This document shows positions 1-9,027 of a DNA stretch of 64,000 nt, piece by piece (the first letter of the stretch is position 1; the number at the start of each line of letters is the position of its first letter). The notes under the pieces are model-generated. The model ran no database searches. It was not told the DNA's origin and saw only the letters and a list, made by a program, of their open reading frames with translations. Location: assembly GCF_003173595.1 (NCBI RefSeq), contig NZ_QGNZ01000002.1, positions 62,001 to 126,000 of the forward strand. Reading direction: 5' to 3'. This DNA is from Pedobacter yonginensis (lineage in GTDB: Bacteria; Bacteroidota; Bacteroidia; Sphingobacteriales; Sphingobacteriaceae). The position numbers were made by a program, and so were the translations under genes.

Positions 1-788
1 TCAAAAGCTTGTGGCGTTAGTGCGTTCAAACCTTTTTCATAAACCTCTTCTATACTTTCTACACCTCCTTTGTTTATAGCTGCATTCTTCGCAAAATATT
101 GAGGTGGAGGCATAATTCCATCCGTTACTTCGGCTATAAATTGTTCTTTTGTGGCTGCTTTTAGGGCGTAATTAACTTCCTTTTGATGCCCTAAAGTATC
201 GAAAGTTTCTTTACTCATGCTTTTGCCACATGCTGAACCCGCACCGTGTGCAGGATAAACAATTACATCATTTGATAAGGGTTTAATTTTATCGTTTAAT
301 GAATCGTAAAGCATTCCGGCCAAATCTTGCATGGTTAAATTACCTTTTTGAGCCAAATCTGGTCGGCCAACATCGCCAATAAAAAGGGTATCGCCGCTAA
401 AAATACAGTGATCTTTACCATGCTCATCGGTTAATAAATAAGTGGTAGATTCTAAAGTATGACCGGGCGTATGTAGTGCGGTTATAGTTAAGTTGCCAAT
501 TTTAAATTGCTCGCCATCTTTTGCAATGTGCGATTTAAATTCAGTTTTTGCCGTTGGTCCGTAAATGATTTCAGCACCAGATTTCTCTGCCAAATCTACG
601 TGTCCAGAAACAAAATCGGCATGGAAATGGGTTTCAAAAATATATTTAATTGTGGCTCCTGCCTTTTCTGCTTTCTTTAAATATGTAGAAACTTCTCTAA
701 GTGGGTCTATAATAGCCGCTTCTCCATTACTTTCTATGTAATATGCTGCCTCTGCTAAACAACCTGTATATATCTGTTCTATTTTCAT
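1..788 (-). CDS. MBL-fold persulfide dioxygenase-like hydrolase (CstB/ETHE1 type), 3' end outside window
   Basis: I translated this from the ATG inward; the frame stays open for 262 codons to the window edge, so the C-terminal part is missing. It is a metallo-beta-lactamase-fold protein: the metal motif HFHAD is at about residues 54-58, followed by TPGHT and by SGDTLFIGDVGRPDL. Phe follows the motif Asp, as I recall for rhodanese-linked persulfide dioxygenases (CstB-like), which oxidise glutathione or low-molecular-weight thiol persulfides. In that family one or two rhodanese domains follow the MBL domain; here they would lie beyond position 1. There is no signal peptide, so it should be cytoplasmic. 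Bacillithiol persulfide is a plausible substrate because bshA is in the same window (inference). The gene starts 54 nt from a heptamer repeat array that occupies its promoter region. The MBL fold is certain; the exact substrate is not. Confidence 0.85.
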   Translation of the reverse strand, partial: MKIEQIYTGCLAEAAYYIESNGEAAIIDPLREVSTYLKKAEKAGATIKYIFETHFHADFVSGHVDLAEKSGAEIIYGPTAKTEFKSHIAKDGEQFKIGNLTITALHTPGHTLESTTYLLTDEHGKDHCIFSGDTLFIGDVGRPDLAQKGNLTMQDLAGMLYDSLNDKIKPLSNDVIVYPAHGAGSACGKSMSKETFDTLGHQKEVNYALKAATKEQFIAEVTDGIMPPPQYFAKNAAINKGGVESIEEVYEKGLNALTPQAF

Positions 789-842
789 ATTTTATTTATT
801 GGTGTTTGAAGTATTAAGGGACGAGAATGGAGTTAAGGTTTT

Positions 843-996
843 AAGTATCAAGTTTCCAGTATCAAATCACAAGTATCAAGTCATAAGTATCAAGTCACAA
901 GTATTAAGTCACAAGTATTAAGTCACAAGTATTAAGTATCAAGTCATAAGCCATAAATCCTAAGTATCAAGTCACAAGTATTGAGTATCAAGTCGT
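843..996. repeat. Heptanucleotide tandem array, 22 units, AAGTATY/AAGTCAY
   Basis: Twenty-two consecutive 7-bp units can be read without a gap. Most are AAGTATC, AAGTATT, AAGTCAC or AAGTCAT, and the two types often alternate; units at both ends are degenerate. The array sits in the upstream region of the leftward persulfide-dioxygenase-like gene. It is not CRISPR: there are no spacers. A second 7-bp array with a different consensus lies at 9028-9181. Confidence 0.9.
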
Positions 997-999
997 GAG

Positions 1000-1314
1000 T
1001 TTTTTTTTGTCGGTAACAAGATTTGAGTTTTTACGATCGATAATTAAAGACTTTTAAACCTATTCTTTTACTTAACCTTAAATATTCCATTAATAGCATC
1101 AAGCAAAAATAAGGCTAAATACGAATAACCGAAATGATGACAGTCATAATTGCAGAAGTTTTACTTATGGGCTGCTGGGCCTTTTTGCATCCGTAAGTGG
1201 TGGAACATTTCTGATGAGTACAGAAAAACACGATACAGTCGTTTAGAATGGTCGCTTTGCTGCTCCAGGAACTCCTAAAAAAGGATTGCGGTTTATTGCC
1301 CCAAAGGGATTGCT
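1000..1314. other. Intergenic stretch with possible decayed coding remnant
   Basis: No intact gene is visible. On the plus strand a 20-codon reading frame from ATG 1134 (MMTVIIAEVLLMGC...) stops at 1196. From about 1170 another frame reads GLLGLFASVSGGTFLMSTEK, meets a stop and continues to GLRFIAPKGLL with a stop at about 1318, overlapping the end of the convergent asparaginase gene. The pattern of hydrophobic and glycine-rich pieces broken by a frameshift and a stop could be a pseudogene, but I cannot name a parent family. It may also be chance. Confidence 0.25.
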
Positions 1315-2334
1315 TTAATCTTTGGTAAGTTCGCCGCGAAGCGACTCTTCCATTAACTGACGATTTTCTTCATGACTTAAACCTAAACCCATTACAAACA
1401 TGAGCTTCGTTACCGTTGCTTCGAAAGTAAGATCGTAACCACTTAAAACGCCCATTTTTTGCAACTCTCTGCTGGTTTCGTAACGCCCTAGCTGAACTGA
1501 ACCTTTTTTACATTGAGAAATATCGATAATAATTTTACCGTTAAGTATGGCTTGCCTCAAACTATCTAAAAACCATTGTGCAGTGGTGGTATTGCCAGAG
1601 CCAAAGGTTTCTAATATAATGGCATCCACTTTTGAATCGGTTATGGCCTGAACGGCTTGTGGTGTAATACCCGGATATAATTTGAGCACCCCGATGTTGG
1701 AATTGAAATTGGTGTGGATGGTTAACTTGCCAACACTTGGTTTAAGGATATAATTGCGATGAAACTGAAGATGAACCCCAGCTTCAGCCAAAACCGGATA
1801 ATTTGGAGAACGGAAAGCTTCAAATTTTTCGCTATTGTATTTAATTGAGCGGTTACCCCTAAACAATTGCGCATCAAAATAAATGCACACTTCTGGAAAC
1901 AAAGCCTTACCGTCTTCTTTCGTTGCGGCAATTTCCAAAGCTGTAATTAAATTTTCCTTTGCATCGGTTCTAATTTCACCAATGGGCAATTGTGATCCTG
2001 TTAACACTACGGGCTTGGTCAAGTTTTCCAACATAAAACTTAATGCCGAGGCTGTGAAGGCCATCGTATCTGAACCATGAAGGATTACAAAGCCATCATA
2101 CAGATCGTATTTATTGTAAACAAGTTCTGCTAGCGTTTTCCAAATTTCTGGATCCATGTTGGACGAATCCAGAACTGGATTAAAGGAATGAACATCTAAA
2201 TGATAATCCAAACGCGCTAATTCCGGCACGTTTTCTTTAATCTGCTCGAAATCAAAAGGGACTAACATTCCATTGCTGGGGTCATTAACCATACCAATGG
2301 TGCCACCGGTATAAATTATAAGGATTTTGGTCAT
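1315..2334 (-). CDS. ansA: L-asparaginase, type I (cytoplasmic)
   Basis: Hydrolyses L-asparagine to aspartate and ammonia. The start was placed at MTKILIIYTGGTIG, because a longer open frame upstream adds 12 residues with no resemblance to the family. The nucleophile loop TGGTIG is at residues 9-14, with the catalytic Thr at 12. The second signature reads HGSDTM (86-91), so the usual Thr of HGTDTM is Ser, a conservative change. GSQLPIGEIRTDAKENL follows, as in type I enzymes. The length of 339 residues fits the family and there is no signal peptide, so it is the low-affinity cytoplasmic type rather than the secreted type II. It is the last gene of a probable uvrA-tatD-ansA unit on the same strand. 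Confidence 0.93.
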   Translation of the reverse strand: MTKILIIYTGGTIGMVNDPSNGMLVPFDFEQIKENVPELARLDYHLDVHSFNPVLDSSNMDPEIWKTLAELVYNKYDLYDGFVILHGSDTMAFTASALSFMLENLTKPVVLTGSQLPIGEIRTDAKENLITALEIAATKEDGKALFPEVCIYFDAQLFRGNRSIKYNSEKFEAFRSPNYPVLAEAGVHLQFHRNYILKPSVGKLTIHTNFNSNIGVLKLYPGITPQAVQAITDSKVDAIILETFGSGNTTTAQWFLDSLRQAILNGKIIIDISQCKKGSVQLGRYETSRELQKMGVLSGYDLTFEATVTKLMFVMGLGLSHEENRQLMEESLRGELTKD

Positions 2335-2462
2335 TTGGTTGGTAAAGTTGCTCACCGCAAAAGAACACAAAAGATTTGTATTTTTTGGCGCTTTTTACCA
2401 CAAAGCTCTTGGATTTTGCGCTAAAACCGCCGAAAATCTGAGAAAAGGGTGAGAAACTAACT

Positions 2463-3230
2463 TTAAATCCCAAAAATCTTTTTAGAATTTTCGGTCGTTA
2501 CGTTTGCAATTTCCTCTACAGATACATCATAAATATCCGCTAGTTTCTCGGCAATGTAAATAAGGTAGCTGCTTTCATTTGGTTTACCTCTAAAGGGTAC
2601 TGGCGCCAAATATGGCGAATCGGTTTCCAATACTAAATTGGCTAAGGGTATTTCAGAAAGTACAACATCCAAACCTGCCTTTTTGTAGGTAACCACACCT
2701 CCAATGCCTAAATAAAAATTAAGATCGATGGCTTGCTTGGCTTGCTCAGCATTCCCTGTAAAACAATGGAAAATACCTCGGAGCTTCTCATCACGCTCGC
2801 TTTCTAATAACTCAAAAACTTCATCAAAAGCTTCTCGGCAGTGGATAACAATGGGCAAGCCCAGCTTTTTCGCCCAACCTATTTGTTTTCTGAAAGCATC
2901 CTGCTGAATTTCTAATGTAGTTTTATCCCAATACAAGTCAATTCCGATTTCCCCTATTGCATAAATTTTCCGATTTGAAATACTGCTGTAAATCTCGTCA
3001 AGATGAGATAAATAATCTTCCTTCACATCGCATGGATGCAGGCCAGCCATAGCAAAACAATTTGCAGGGTATTTAGCCACCAAATCATCAATCATGGCTA
3101 TCGATTTGACATCCACATTGGGCAAAAACAGGCGATTCACATCGTTTTCAAAACAACGCTCCATGAGTTGCGCTTGTTTTTCAGCATCTTGCTCGTAGTA
3201 TAAATGGGTATGGGTATCGGTGAAAATCAT
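2463..3230 (-). CDS. TatD-family metal-dependent hydrolase (DNase-like)
   Basis: A 255-residue TIM-barrel amidohydrolase-like protein of the TatD/YcfH/YjjV family, whose members show 3'-5' exonuclease or DNase activity linked to DNA repair and turnover. All metal ligands expected for the family are visible: DTHTHL at 5-10 (His7, His9), GEIGID with Glu94, VIHCREA with His130, FHCFTG with His155 and ETDSPYL with Asp204. Length is normal and there is no signal peptide. It starts 34 nt downstream of uvrA, and ansA follows after 128 nt, so co-transcription with the excision-repair gene is likely. The individual in vivo substrate cannot be told from sequence. Confidence 0.92.
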   Translation of the reverse strand: MIFTDTHTHLYYEQDAEKQAQLMERCFENDVNRLFLPNVDVKSIAMIDDLVAKYPANCFAMAGLHPCDVKEDYLSHLDEIYSSISNRKIYAIGEIGIDLYWDKTTLEIQQDAFRKQIGWAKKLGLPIVIHCREAFDEVFELLESERDEKLRGIFHCFTGNAEQAKQAIDLNFYLGIGGVVTYKKAGLDVVLSEIPLANLVLETDSPYLAPVPFRGKPNESSYLIYIAEKLADIYDVSVEEIANVTTENSKKIFGI

Positions 3231-3264
3231 TTTTAATCGTTCAATTTAAACAGGTTAGGCTGAT

Positions 3265-6174
3265 CTATTTCACAACCTTTTTTGCCTTTTTAGGTTTTTT
3301 ATCGCTTACTTTTTCCTCTTCGGGAGCTGGATGAAGTTGCATTTCTTTTTTCAGGAATTTTCCTGTTAAGCTTATCGGATTTTGGATTAAACCCTCTGGC
3401 GTGCCTTCAAAAAGAATTCTTCCACCGCCTGCGCCGCCTTCTTCTCCCAAATCAATTACCCAATCGGCCACTTTAACCACATCCAAATTATGCTCGATAA
3501 CCAAAATGGTGTTCCCTTTTTCAACCAACTCTTGCAATACGCCCAAAAGCACATTGATATCTTCAAAATGAAGGCCTGTTGTAGGCTCATCTAAAATATA
3601 GAAGGTTTTGCCTGTATCTTTTTTAGAAAGTTCTGTAGCCAACTTAACACGTTGTGCCTCTCCCCCAGATAAAGTAACTGAAGACTGCCCCAAGGTGATG
3701 TAGCCTAAACCTACATCCTTTAAAGTTTTAATTTTACGATAGATGATCGGGATGTTTTCAAAGAAAACACAAGCATCTTCAATGCTCAAATCTAAAACGT
3801 CACTAATTGATTTTCCACGGAAACGGACTTCTAAAGTCTCTCGATTGTATCTTTTACCGCCACATTCTTCGCAGCGCACCTGCACATCGGGTAAGAAATT
3901 CATCTCAATAACTTTCATTCCGCCGCCTTGGCAAGTTTCACATCTACCACCTTTTACATTAAAAGAGAACCGACCAGGTTTATAGCCCCGGATTTTCGCC
4001 TCAGGCAATTGAACAAATAGGTTTCTAATGTCTGAGAAAACACCTGTATAAGTTGATGGATTTGAACGTGGAGTTCGACCAATTGGTGCCTGATCAATTT
4101 CGATAACCTTATCAATCTCTTTTAAGCCAGTAATTTTCTCGTACGGAAGTGGTGTTTTTTTCGCTCTAAAAAAATGATGATTCAAAATTGGATATAAAGT
4201 CTCGGTAATCAAACTCGATTTACCTGAACCAGACACACCCGTTACGGCGATAAATTTACCAAGTGGAAAATCTACAGAAACTTCTTTTAAATTGTGACCT
4301 GTAGCTTTGGTGATGGATAATTTATGTCCATTACCTTTTCTACGCACCTTTGGAGTTTCAATACTTCTCTTTCCGTTTAGGTAATCGGCCGTTAAAGTTT
4401 TCGATTTCAGAATTTGGCTTGCTGTACCCTCAGCAACGATTTGTCCGCCATGAATGCCTGCACCAGGACCAACATCAATAACCCAGTCGGCTTCCAAAAT
4501 CATATCCTTATCGTGCTCTACCACCAAAACGGTGTTCCCCAAATCCCGAAGATTTTTTAAAGCATTGATTAACCGCTCGTTATCACGTTGGTGCAAGCCA
4601 ATACTTGGCTCGTCTAAAATGTACATTACATTCATCAACTGCGAACCAATTTGGGTTGCCAAACGGATGCGTTGTGCCTCGCCCCCAGAAAGTGTTCGTG
4701 CGGTTCTATCTAAAGTTAAATAAGTTAAACCCACATCCGTTAAGAAACCGATTCGCGCTCTTATCTCTTTTAAAATTTCTTTGGCAATGATATTTTGGCG
4801 CTCAGAAAGTCGCTCATCTACTTTCTCAAACCAAGTATGTAAATTGGTAATGTCCATGGAGGCCAGATCGAAAATATTTTTTCCATCAACCTTAAAATGT
4901 AAGCTTTCTTTTTTTAATCGGGCACCATGACACTCTGGACAGGTTTTCAATTTTCGGAAAGCCTCCATATCATCCACCGCACTTTCCGATCTTTTCTCGT
5001 TCTGCTCTTCCAACATTTTAATGATTCCATCAAAAGTAATGTTGTAATTCTGAACGTTCCATTTATTATATTCTACCTCAACTTTAATTAAATCTTGAGA
5101 ACCATTGAGGATAATATCTATCACTTCGTCGCTCAGTTTTTCAATTGGAGTGGATAAAGAGAAGCTATATTTTTTTGCTAAAGCCTTTAAAACCTGAAAC
5201 ATCCAGGTATCGCGGTACTCGCCAAGTGGCGCCAAACCTCCGTTTAAAATGCTCAGTTTTGGATTCGGCATAACCGATTCCTTGTCCACTACAAAAATAT
5301 AACCCAAACCATCACAACGTTCGCAGGCACCGTAAGGCGAATTGAATGAAAAGCTGTTGGGCTGAGGCTCATCGTATGAAATACCAGTGGTTGGGCACAT
5401 TAAAAATTTACTAAAATGGGCTACGTTATTATCTTTATCGCTAATTTTAATTACGCCCTTTCCCATTTTCATGGCCGTTTGCACGGAATCTAAAAGTCGT
5501 TTTTTGTCTTTATCATCAACAATCAAGCGATCGATAACAACTTCAATATCATGGATTTTATAACGATCTACCTGCATTTTGGCGGTAATGTCCTTAATTT
5601 CTCCATCCACACGAACCTTTACATAACCTTGTTTTCTAATTTGCTCAAAAAGCTCGCGGTAGTGCCCTTTTCTTCCTTTAACAACAGGCGCCAGAATATT
5701 TACAGCAGCTCCATCAAATTTGTTAAAGATGTTTTGCAGAATTTGGTCTTCACTCATGCGCTCCATTTTCTCGCCAGTATTGTACGAGTATGCATCGGCA
5801 ACACGGGCGTAAAGCAAACGCATAAAATCGTAAATTTCGGTAATGGTACCTACCGTAGAACGTGGGTTTTTACTCGTTGTTTTTTGCTCAATGGCAATAA
5901 CAGGACTTAAGCCAGAAACTTTATCAACATCTGGGCGTTCCATACCACCCATAAATTGCCTGCTGTAGGCGCTAAACGTTTCCATGTATCTACGCTGACC
6001 TTCGGCATAGATGGTATCAAAAGCCAGAGAAGATTTCCCGCTACCACTTAAACCAGTAATTACAACCAGCTGGTTTCGAGGGAAACTCACATCAATATTT
6101 TTTAAATTATGTACCCTTGCGCCGTAAACTTCTACTTCTTTCTGCTCCCCAAGGTCGATAGATTTTTTGCTCAT
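3265..6174 (-). CDS. uvrA: Excinuclease ABC subunit A
   Basis: Damage-sensing ATPase of nucleotide excision repair that loads UvrB on lesions. The protein has two ABC modules: the first Walker A is GLSGSGKSSL at residues 41-50, a second GVSGSGKSSL follows in the C-half, and each half has its LSGGEAQR signature and a DEP Walker B. The zinc module near the C-half is complete (CETC ... CEEC). The N-half module reads CPTTG ... CERC, so one of the canonical four cysteines is absent, which I believe is usual in this phylum. At 969 residues it is slightly longer than E. coli UvrA (940) because of a Lys/Glu-rich C-terminal tail (KPKKAKKVVK). It heads a probable uvrA-tatD-ansA operon. Confidence 0.98.
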   Translation of the reverse strand: MSKKSIDLGEQKEVEVYGARVHNLKNIDVSFPRNQLVVITGLSGSGKSSLAFDTIYAEGQRRYMETFSAYSRQFMGGMERPDVDKVSGLSPVIAIEQKTTSKNPRSTVGTITEIYDFMRLLYARVADAYSYNTGEKMERMSEDQILQNIFNKFDGAAVNILAPVVKGRKGHYRELFEQIRKQGYVKVRVDGEIKDITAKMQVDRYKIHDIEVVIDRLIVDDKDKKRLLDSVQTAMKMGKGVIKISDKDNNVAHFSKFLMCPTTGISYDEPQPNSFSFNSPYGACERCDGLGYIFVVDKESVMPNPKLSILNGGLAPLGEYRDTWMFQVLKALAKKYSFSLSTPIEKLSDEVIDIILNGSQDLIKVEVEYNKWNVQNYNITFDGIIKMLEEQNEKRSESAVDDMEAFRKLKTCPECHGARLKKESLHFKVDGKNIFDLASMDITNLHTWFEKVDERLSERQNIIAKEILKEIRARIGFLTDVGLTYLTLDRTARTLSGGEAQRIRLATQIGSQLMNVMYILDEPSIGLHQRDNERLINALKNLRDLGNTVLVVEHDKDMILEADWVIDVGPGAGIHGGQIVAEGTASQILKSKTLTADYLNGKRSIETPKVRRKGNGHKLSITKATGHNLKEVSVDFPLGKFIAVTGVSGSGKSSLITETLYPILNHHFFRAKKTPLPYEKITGLKEIDKVIEIDQAPIGRTPRSNPSTYTGVFSDIRNLFVQLPEAKIRGYKPGRFSFNVKGGRCETCQGGGMKVIEMNFLPDVQVRCEECGGKRYNRETLEVRFRGKSISDVLDLSIEDACVFFENIPIIYRKIKTLKDVGLGYITLGQSSVTLSGGEAQRVKLATELSKKDTGKTFYILDEPTTGLHFEDINVLLGVLQELVEKGNTILVIEHNLDVVKVADWVIDLGEEGGAGGGRILFEGTPEGLIQNPISLTGKFLKKEMQLHPAPEEEKVSDKKPKKAKKVVK

Positions 6175-6285
6175 ATTTTATTGAAAATTGGATGGAATTT
6201 TAGCTCAAAACAGGCCCAAATTCCAATCTGCAAAAATGCTAAAAATTTTATCAAAAAGAAAGTGTAATTCAATCTGTATTCAGGT

Positions 6286-7254
6286 TTAATTGTCATAATG
6301 TCTACTTCTATTTCTCAGGAAACCAGAGGACAAACCAAAACGCATATACCCATAATGATCTTGAAAATAGATATTGTAATTATCCTCCCCATAATAGCCA
6401 ACCGCAGCCATTAAGAATACATTATTCATAAACGGAAGGCTGTAATTAAAGTTTACTTCTGCGTTTAGCCGCTTGCCAATATTCACGATATTTTTTGATG
6501 GAATTTGGTTTACCGCATAAGACAGTTCTGTATTTAAACGCCAGGTTTCTTTTTCGGTTTTAACTTTTGGTTTGTTTCGTGCATTTTTTTCAACTTCATC
6601 GTACTTTCTCCAAGAGAAATTGTAGAGGACTCTTGTAAAGCCGAAACCTAAATCGAGTGCTGGCTCATAACGAAAAAACTTAAACCATTGCAAACCAATA
6701 CGTTGATTAAATGAATAATAGCTCCCATTTGCGTTGAAGGCAGTTAAATGGCCAAAACGATATGATGCTGTTAAATAGTTAGCATTGAAATTCCCAGATA
6801 TGGTATTTACAGAGCCATCGGGATTGATTGCGGCTTGATCTTGTCCGTTAGAATGGTGCGTGAAAGCCAGTTCGGCATATTTGTAATTTTCTGGGTTTGC
6901 ATTAAGTCTGGCATATAAAACACCCCCAAGGCGATAGCTTGGAGTACGCACACCCGCAGAAAATTCGTTTCGAACACGCACGGTAAAATCAGGAATAATG
7001 GAAAAAGCAACGGGCGATTTATAGGTACCCAACAACATATAGGTTGTGGTTAACCTTCCGTTTATTACATACTTCGTAGGTGCCCCAATTTCTCCTGCCG
7101 GAGCCGTGTAAGATAAATCTGAATTTTCTTTATAAAGATTAATGTATTCCTTATTGGCAAACGCTCTTTTTGTGACGACAGAATCTAAATTATTTTGCGC
7201 AAGAACCGGCAACGTAAGGACTGTAACTACTAAAAACAATAAAGATTTTTTCAT
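6286..7254 (-). CDS. Outer-membrane beta-barrel protein with OMPLA-like HxSNG motif
   Basis: 322 residues from MKKSLLFL; an upstream ATG in the same frame would put eight extra residues before the signal peptide. The signal peptide ends at about LPVLAQ (20). The rest consists of alternating aromatic and polar strands typical of a beta-barrel, ending in RNRSRHYDN. Residues 133-137 read HHSNG, which fits the HxSNG active-site motif of outer-membrane phospholipase A (His and Ser of the triad), with Asn residues about 15-22 further on that could supply the third member. I infer an OMPLA-type lipase or a relative; if so it would hydrolyse phospholipids in the outer leaflet. It lies upstream of uvrA on the same strand (111 nt) and diverges from the fic gene. 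The function call is moderate, the barrel call stronger. Confidence 0.6.
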   Translation of the reverse strand: MKKSLLFLVVTVLTLPVLAQNNLDSVVTKRAFANKEYINLYKENSDLSYTAPAGEIGAPTKYVINGRLTTTYMLLGTYKSPVAFSIIPDFTVRVRNEFSAGVRTPSYRLGGVLYARLNANPENYKYAELAFTHHSNGQDQAAINPDGSVNTISGNFNANYLTASYRFGHLTAFNANGSYYSFNQRIGLQWFKFFRYEPALDLGFGFTRVLYNFSWRKYDEVEKNARNKPKVKTEKETWRLNTELSYAVNQIPSKNIVNIGKRLNAEVNFNYSLPFMNNVFLMAAVGYYGEDNYNIYFQDHYGYMRFGLSSGFLRNRSRHYDN

Positions 7255-7385
7255 GCTTACATTAACGTTGATTCGCAAACAACAGTTTTATGTTTTTAGG
7301 AAATATTTATAGCCTCAATTTTGTAGGGAAACATTTTTATATTTACAATTCAACAAAGAATCATCATCAACGAATTAGAACAAAT

Positions 7386-7934
7386 ATGCAAAACATAAAT
7401 AAAATAAGTTTTGAAAACGCGTTTCGTTTGTTTGAATCAGATGACATTAATAAAATCGATGTTGGCACAACGAAGGGTTTACAGCAAATCCACCAATATC
7501 TTTTTAACGGTTTGTATAATTTCGCTGGGCAAATACGCGTAAAAAATATATCAAAAGGCGGATTTAGATTTGCAACAACATTATATCTAAAAGAAATTTT
7601 AGAAAAAATTGAGCAAATGCCAGAAAACAATTTCGAAGAAATTATTGCCAAATATGTTGAGATGAATATAGCTCACCCTTTCATGGATGGCAATGGCAGA
7701 ACCATGCGCATCTGGTTGGACATGATTTTAAAGAAAAGTCTCAAAAAAGTAATCGATTGGCAGCATGTAGATAAAACACTTTATTTACAAGGGATGGAAA
7801 GAAGCCCGATTAACGATTTGGAATTGAGAACTTTATTGGGCGCTAATCTAACTAATGACATCAACAATAGGGAAATCATTTTTAAAGGGATAGAGCAATC
7901 TTATTATTATGAGGGATACACGAAAGAAGACTAA
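7386..7934 (+). CDS. fic: Class III Fic AMP-transferase, NmFic-like, self-inhibited
   Basis: 182 residues from [10 protein letters not shown]. The start was chosen because the open frame upstream has no family similarity, whereas this start aligns with the start of Neisseria meningitidis Fic as I remember it. The Fic core [12 protein letters not shown] is at residues 97-108, with catalytic His97. The C-terminal auto-inhibitory helix SYYYEG lies at 172-177 (Ser172, Glu176), the class III arrangement in which the inhibitory alpha-helix is in cis, so no antitoxin gene is needed. The spacing from His97 to Glu176 (79 residues) equals that in NmFic (His107 to Glu186). Fic enzymes of this type transfer AMP to GyrB and ParE. 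The gene stands alone, is convergent with the reductase gene, and may have been acquired horizontally. Family and class are very secure; the target is inferred. Confidence 0.95.
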   Translation: MQNINKISFENAFRLFESDDINKIDVGTTKGLQQIHQYLFNGLYNFAGQIRVKNISKGGFRFATTLYLKEILEKIEQMPENNFEEIIAKYVEMNIAHPFMDGNGRTMRIWLDMILKKSLKKVIDWQHVDKTLYLQGMERSPINDLELRTLLGANLTNDINNREIIFKGIEQSYYYEGYTKED

Positions 7935-7970
7935 CTAAGTTCTCTATCACTTCCCGAGCTGGTAGATAAT

Positions 7971-9017
7971 TTAAATCCACTCTATCGTTGTTCCATTTTC
8001 TGTAGGATGACCCGTACAAGCCAAAACTCTCCCCCGCTCCAACTCATCATCCGTTAGCACCTCATTGTAATCCATCCGAACGCTGCCTTTTGTGCAATTG
8101 GCTACACAAGTGCTGCAAACACCACCACGACAACTGTAGGGAAGTTTGATTTTGTGTTCAAGCGCTACATCCAATATGCGTTTAGGCCAAGGCACATCAA
8201 GGTTGTAAACTTCGCCCTTAAAATTTAAAACAACCGAATAGGTGTTCTTATCCACCACCTTTTCCGAGCTGTCGTCTTCATCTACCTCATCTTCAGGCAG
8301 AACGAAAGTTTCTCGTTTAATTTGAGAAATGTCAAAGCCCATTCCCAGTAATGTAATTCTGCATAGGTCCATGTAGATAATTGGCCCACAGGTATAAAAG
8401 AGCGCCTCCGTACGCTCAAATTTCAAATATTCCTTAAGAATTTTTTCTATGTAAAACTTATTGAGTCTGGCTGTGAGCAAATTTTTACTGTTGCTAAAAA
8501 TCCAGATGATGTTTAATCGATTGGGGTATTCTGCTTGCCATTTTGTAAGTTCATCATAAAACAAGGCATCCTCCTTTGATCGGTTGCTGTAAACCAAGGT
8601 AATGATAGATTGTTCTTCGGCAACCAGAGCGGTTTTTAAAATGGAGAATAAAGGAGTTATCCCTACGCCAGCGGCAAACAAGAACAAATCACGATGAACA
8701 TCCTTATTTGGGCGATAACTGAAAATACCTTGTGGCTCCAAAGCGGAAAGCACATCGCCTACTCCCGTTTTATGATGAAGAAACCGAGAAATTTCCCCAT
8801 TCTCTACCCTTTTAACCGTAATGGCAAGTGGTTCGTTAACATCTGGTGAGCTATTAAATGAATACGATCTTCTAATTTCTTTGTGTTTACCCTCGAAAAC
8901 TAACGAAACAAACTGTCCGGCTAAATATGTTGGGTAAGGCGTTCCAATTTCTTCAAACTGAAAAGTTAAGTTATCCCCAGGTTGATTAATAATTTTATCG
9001 ATTCGCAATTTGAACAT
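7971..9017 (-). CDS. Ferredoxin-NADP reductase-type flavoprotein with C-terminal 2Fe-2S domain
   Basis: 348 residues from ATG (MFKLRIDK); the codons just upstream are non-ATG and lie against the repeat array. Domains in order: an FAD-binding barrel with the RRSYSFNSSP motif, an NAD(P)-binding half beginning FAAGVGITPLFSIL, an acidic linker (EDEVDEDD), and a plant-type 2Fe-2S ferredoxin domain with CRGGVCSTC and a fourth Cys in LACTGHP. This architecture is that of phenylacetyl-CoA epoxidase reductase PaaE and similar oxygenase reductases; it passes electrons from NAD(P)H through FAD to the iron-sulfur centre. No oxygenase component is next to it, so the partner is unknown. Its upstream region consists largely of a heptamer repeat array that begins 10 nt before the start codon. 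Confidence 0.9.
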   Translation of the reverse strand: MFKLRIDKIINQPGDNLTFQFEEIGTPYPTYLAGQFVSLVFEGKHKEIRRSYSFNSSPDVNEPLAITVKRVENGEISRFLHHKTGVGDVLSALEPQGIFSYRPNKDVHRDLFLFAAGVGITPLFSILKTALVAEEQSIITLVYSNRSKEDALFYDELTKWQAEYPNRLNIIWIFSNSKNLLTARLNKFYIEKILKEYLKFERTEALFYTCGPIIYMDLCRITLLGMGFDISQIKRETFVLPEDEVDEDDSSEKVVDKNTYSVVLNFKGEVYNLDVPWPKRILDVALEHKIKLPYSCRGGVCSTCVANCTKGSVRMDYNEVLTDDELERGRVLACTGHPTENGTTIEWI

Positions 9018-9027
9018 GTACAAAGAA

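Noticed and set aside
5551..5910. 119-codon open frame on the plus strand inside uvrA
   Set aside because: Antisense shadow of a conserved uvrA region.
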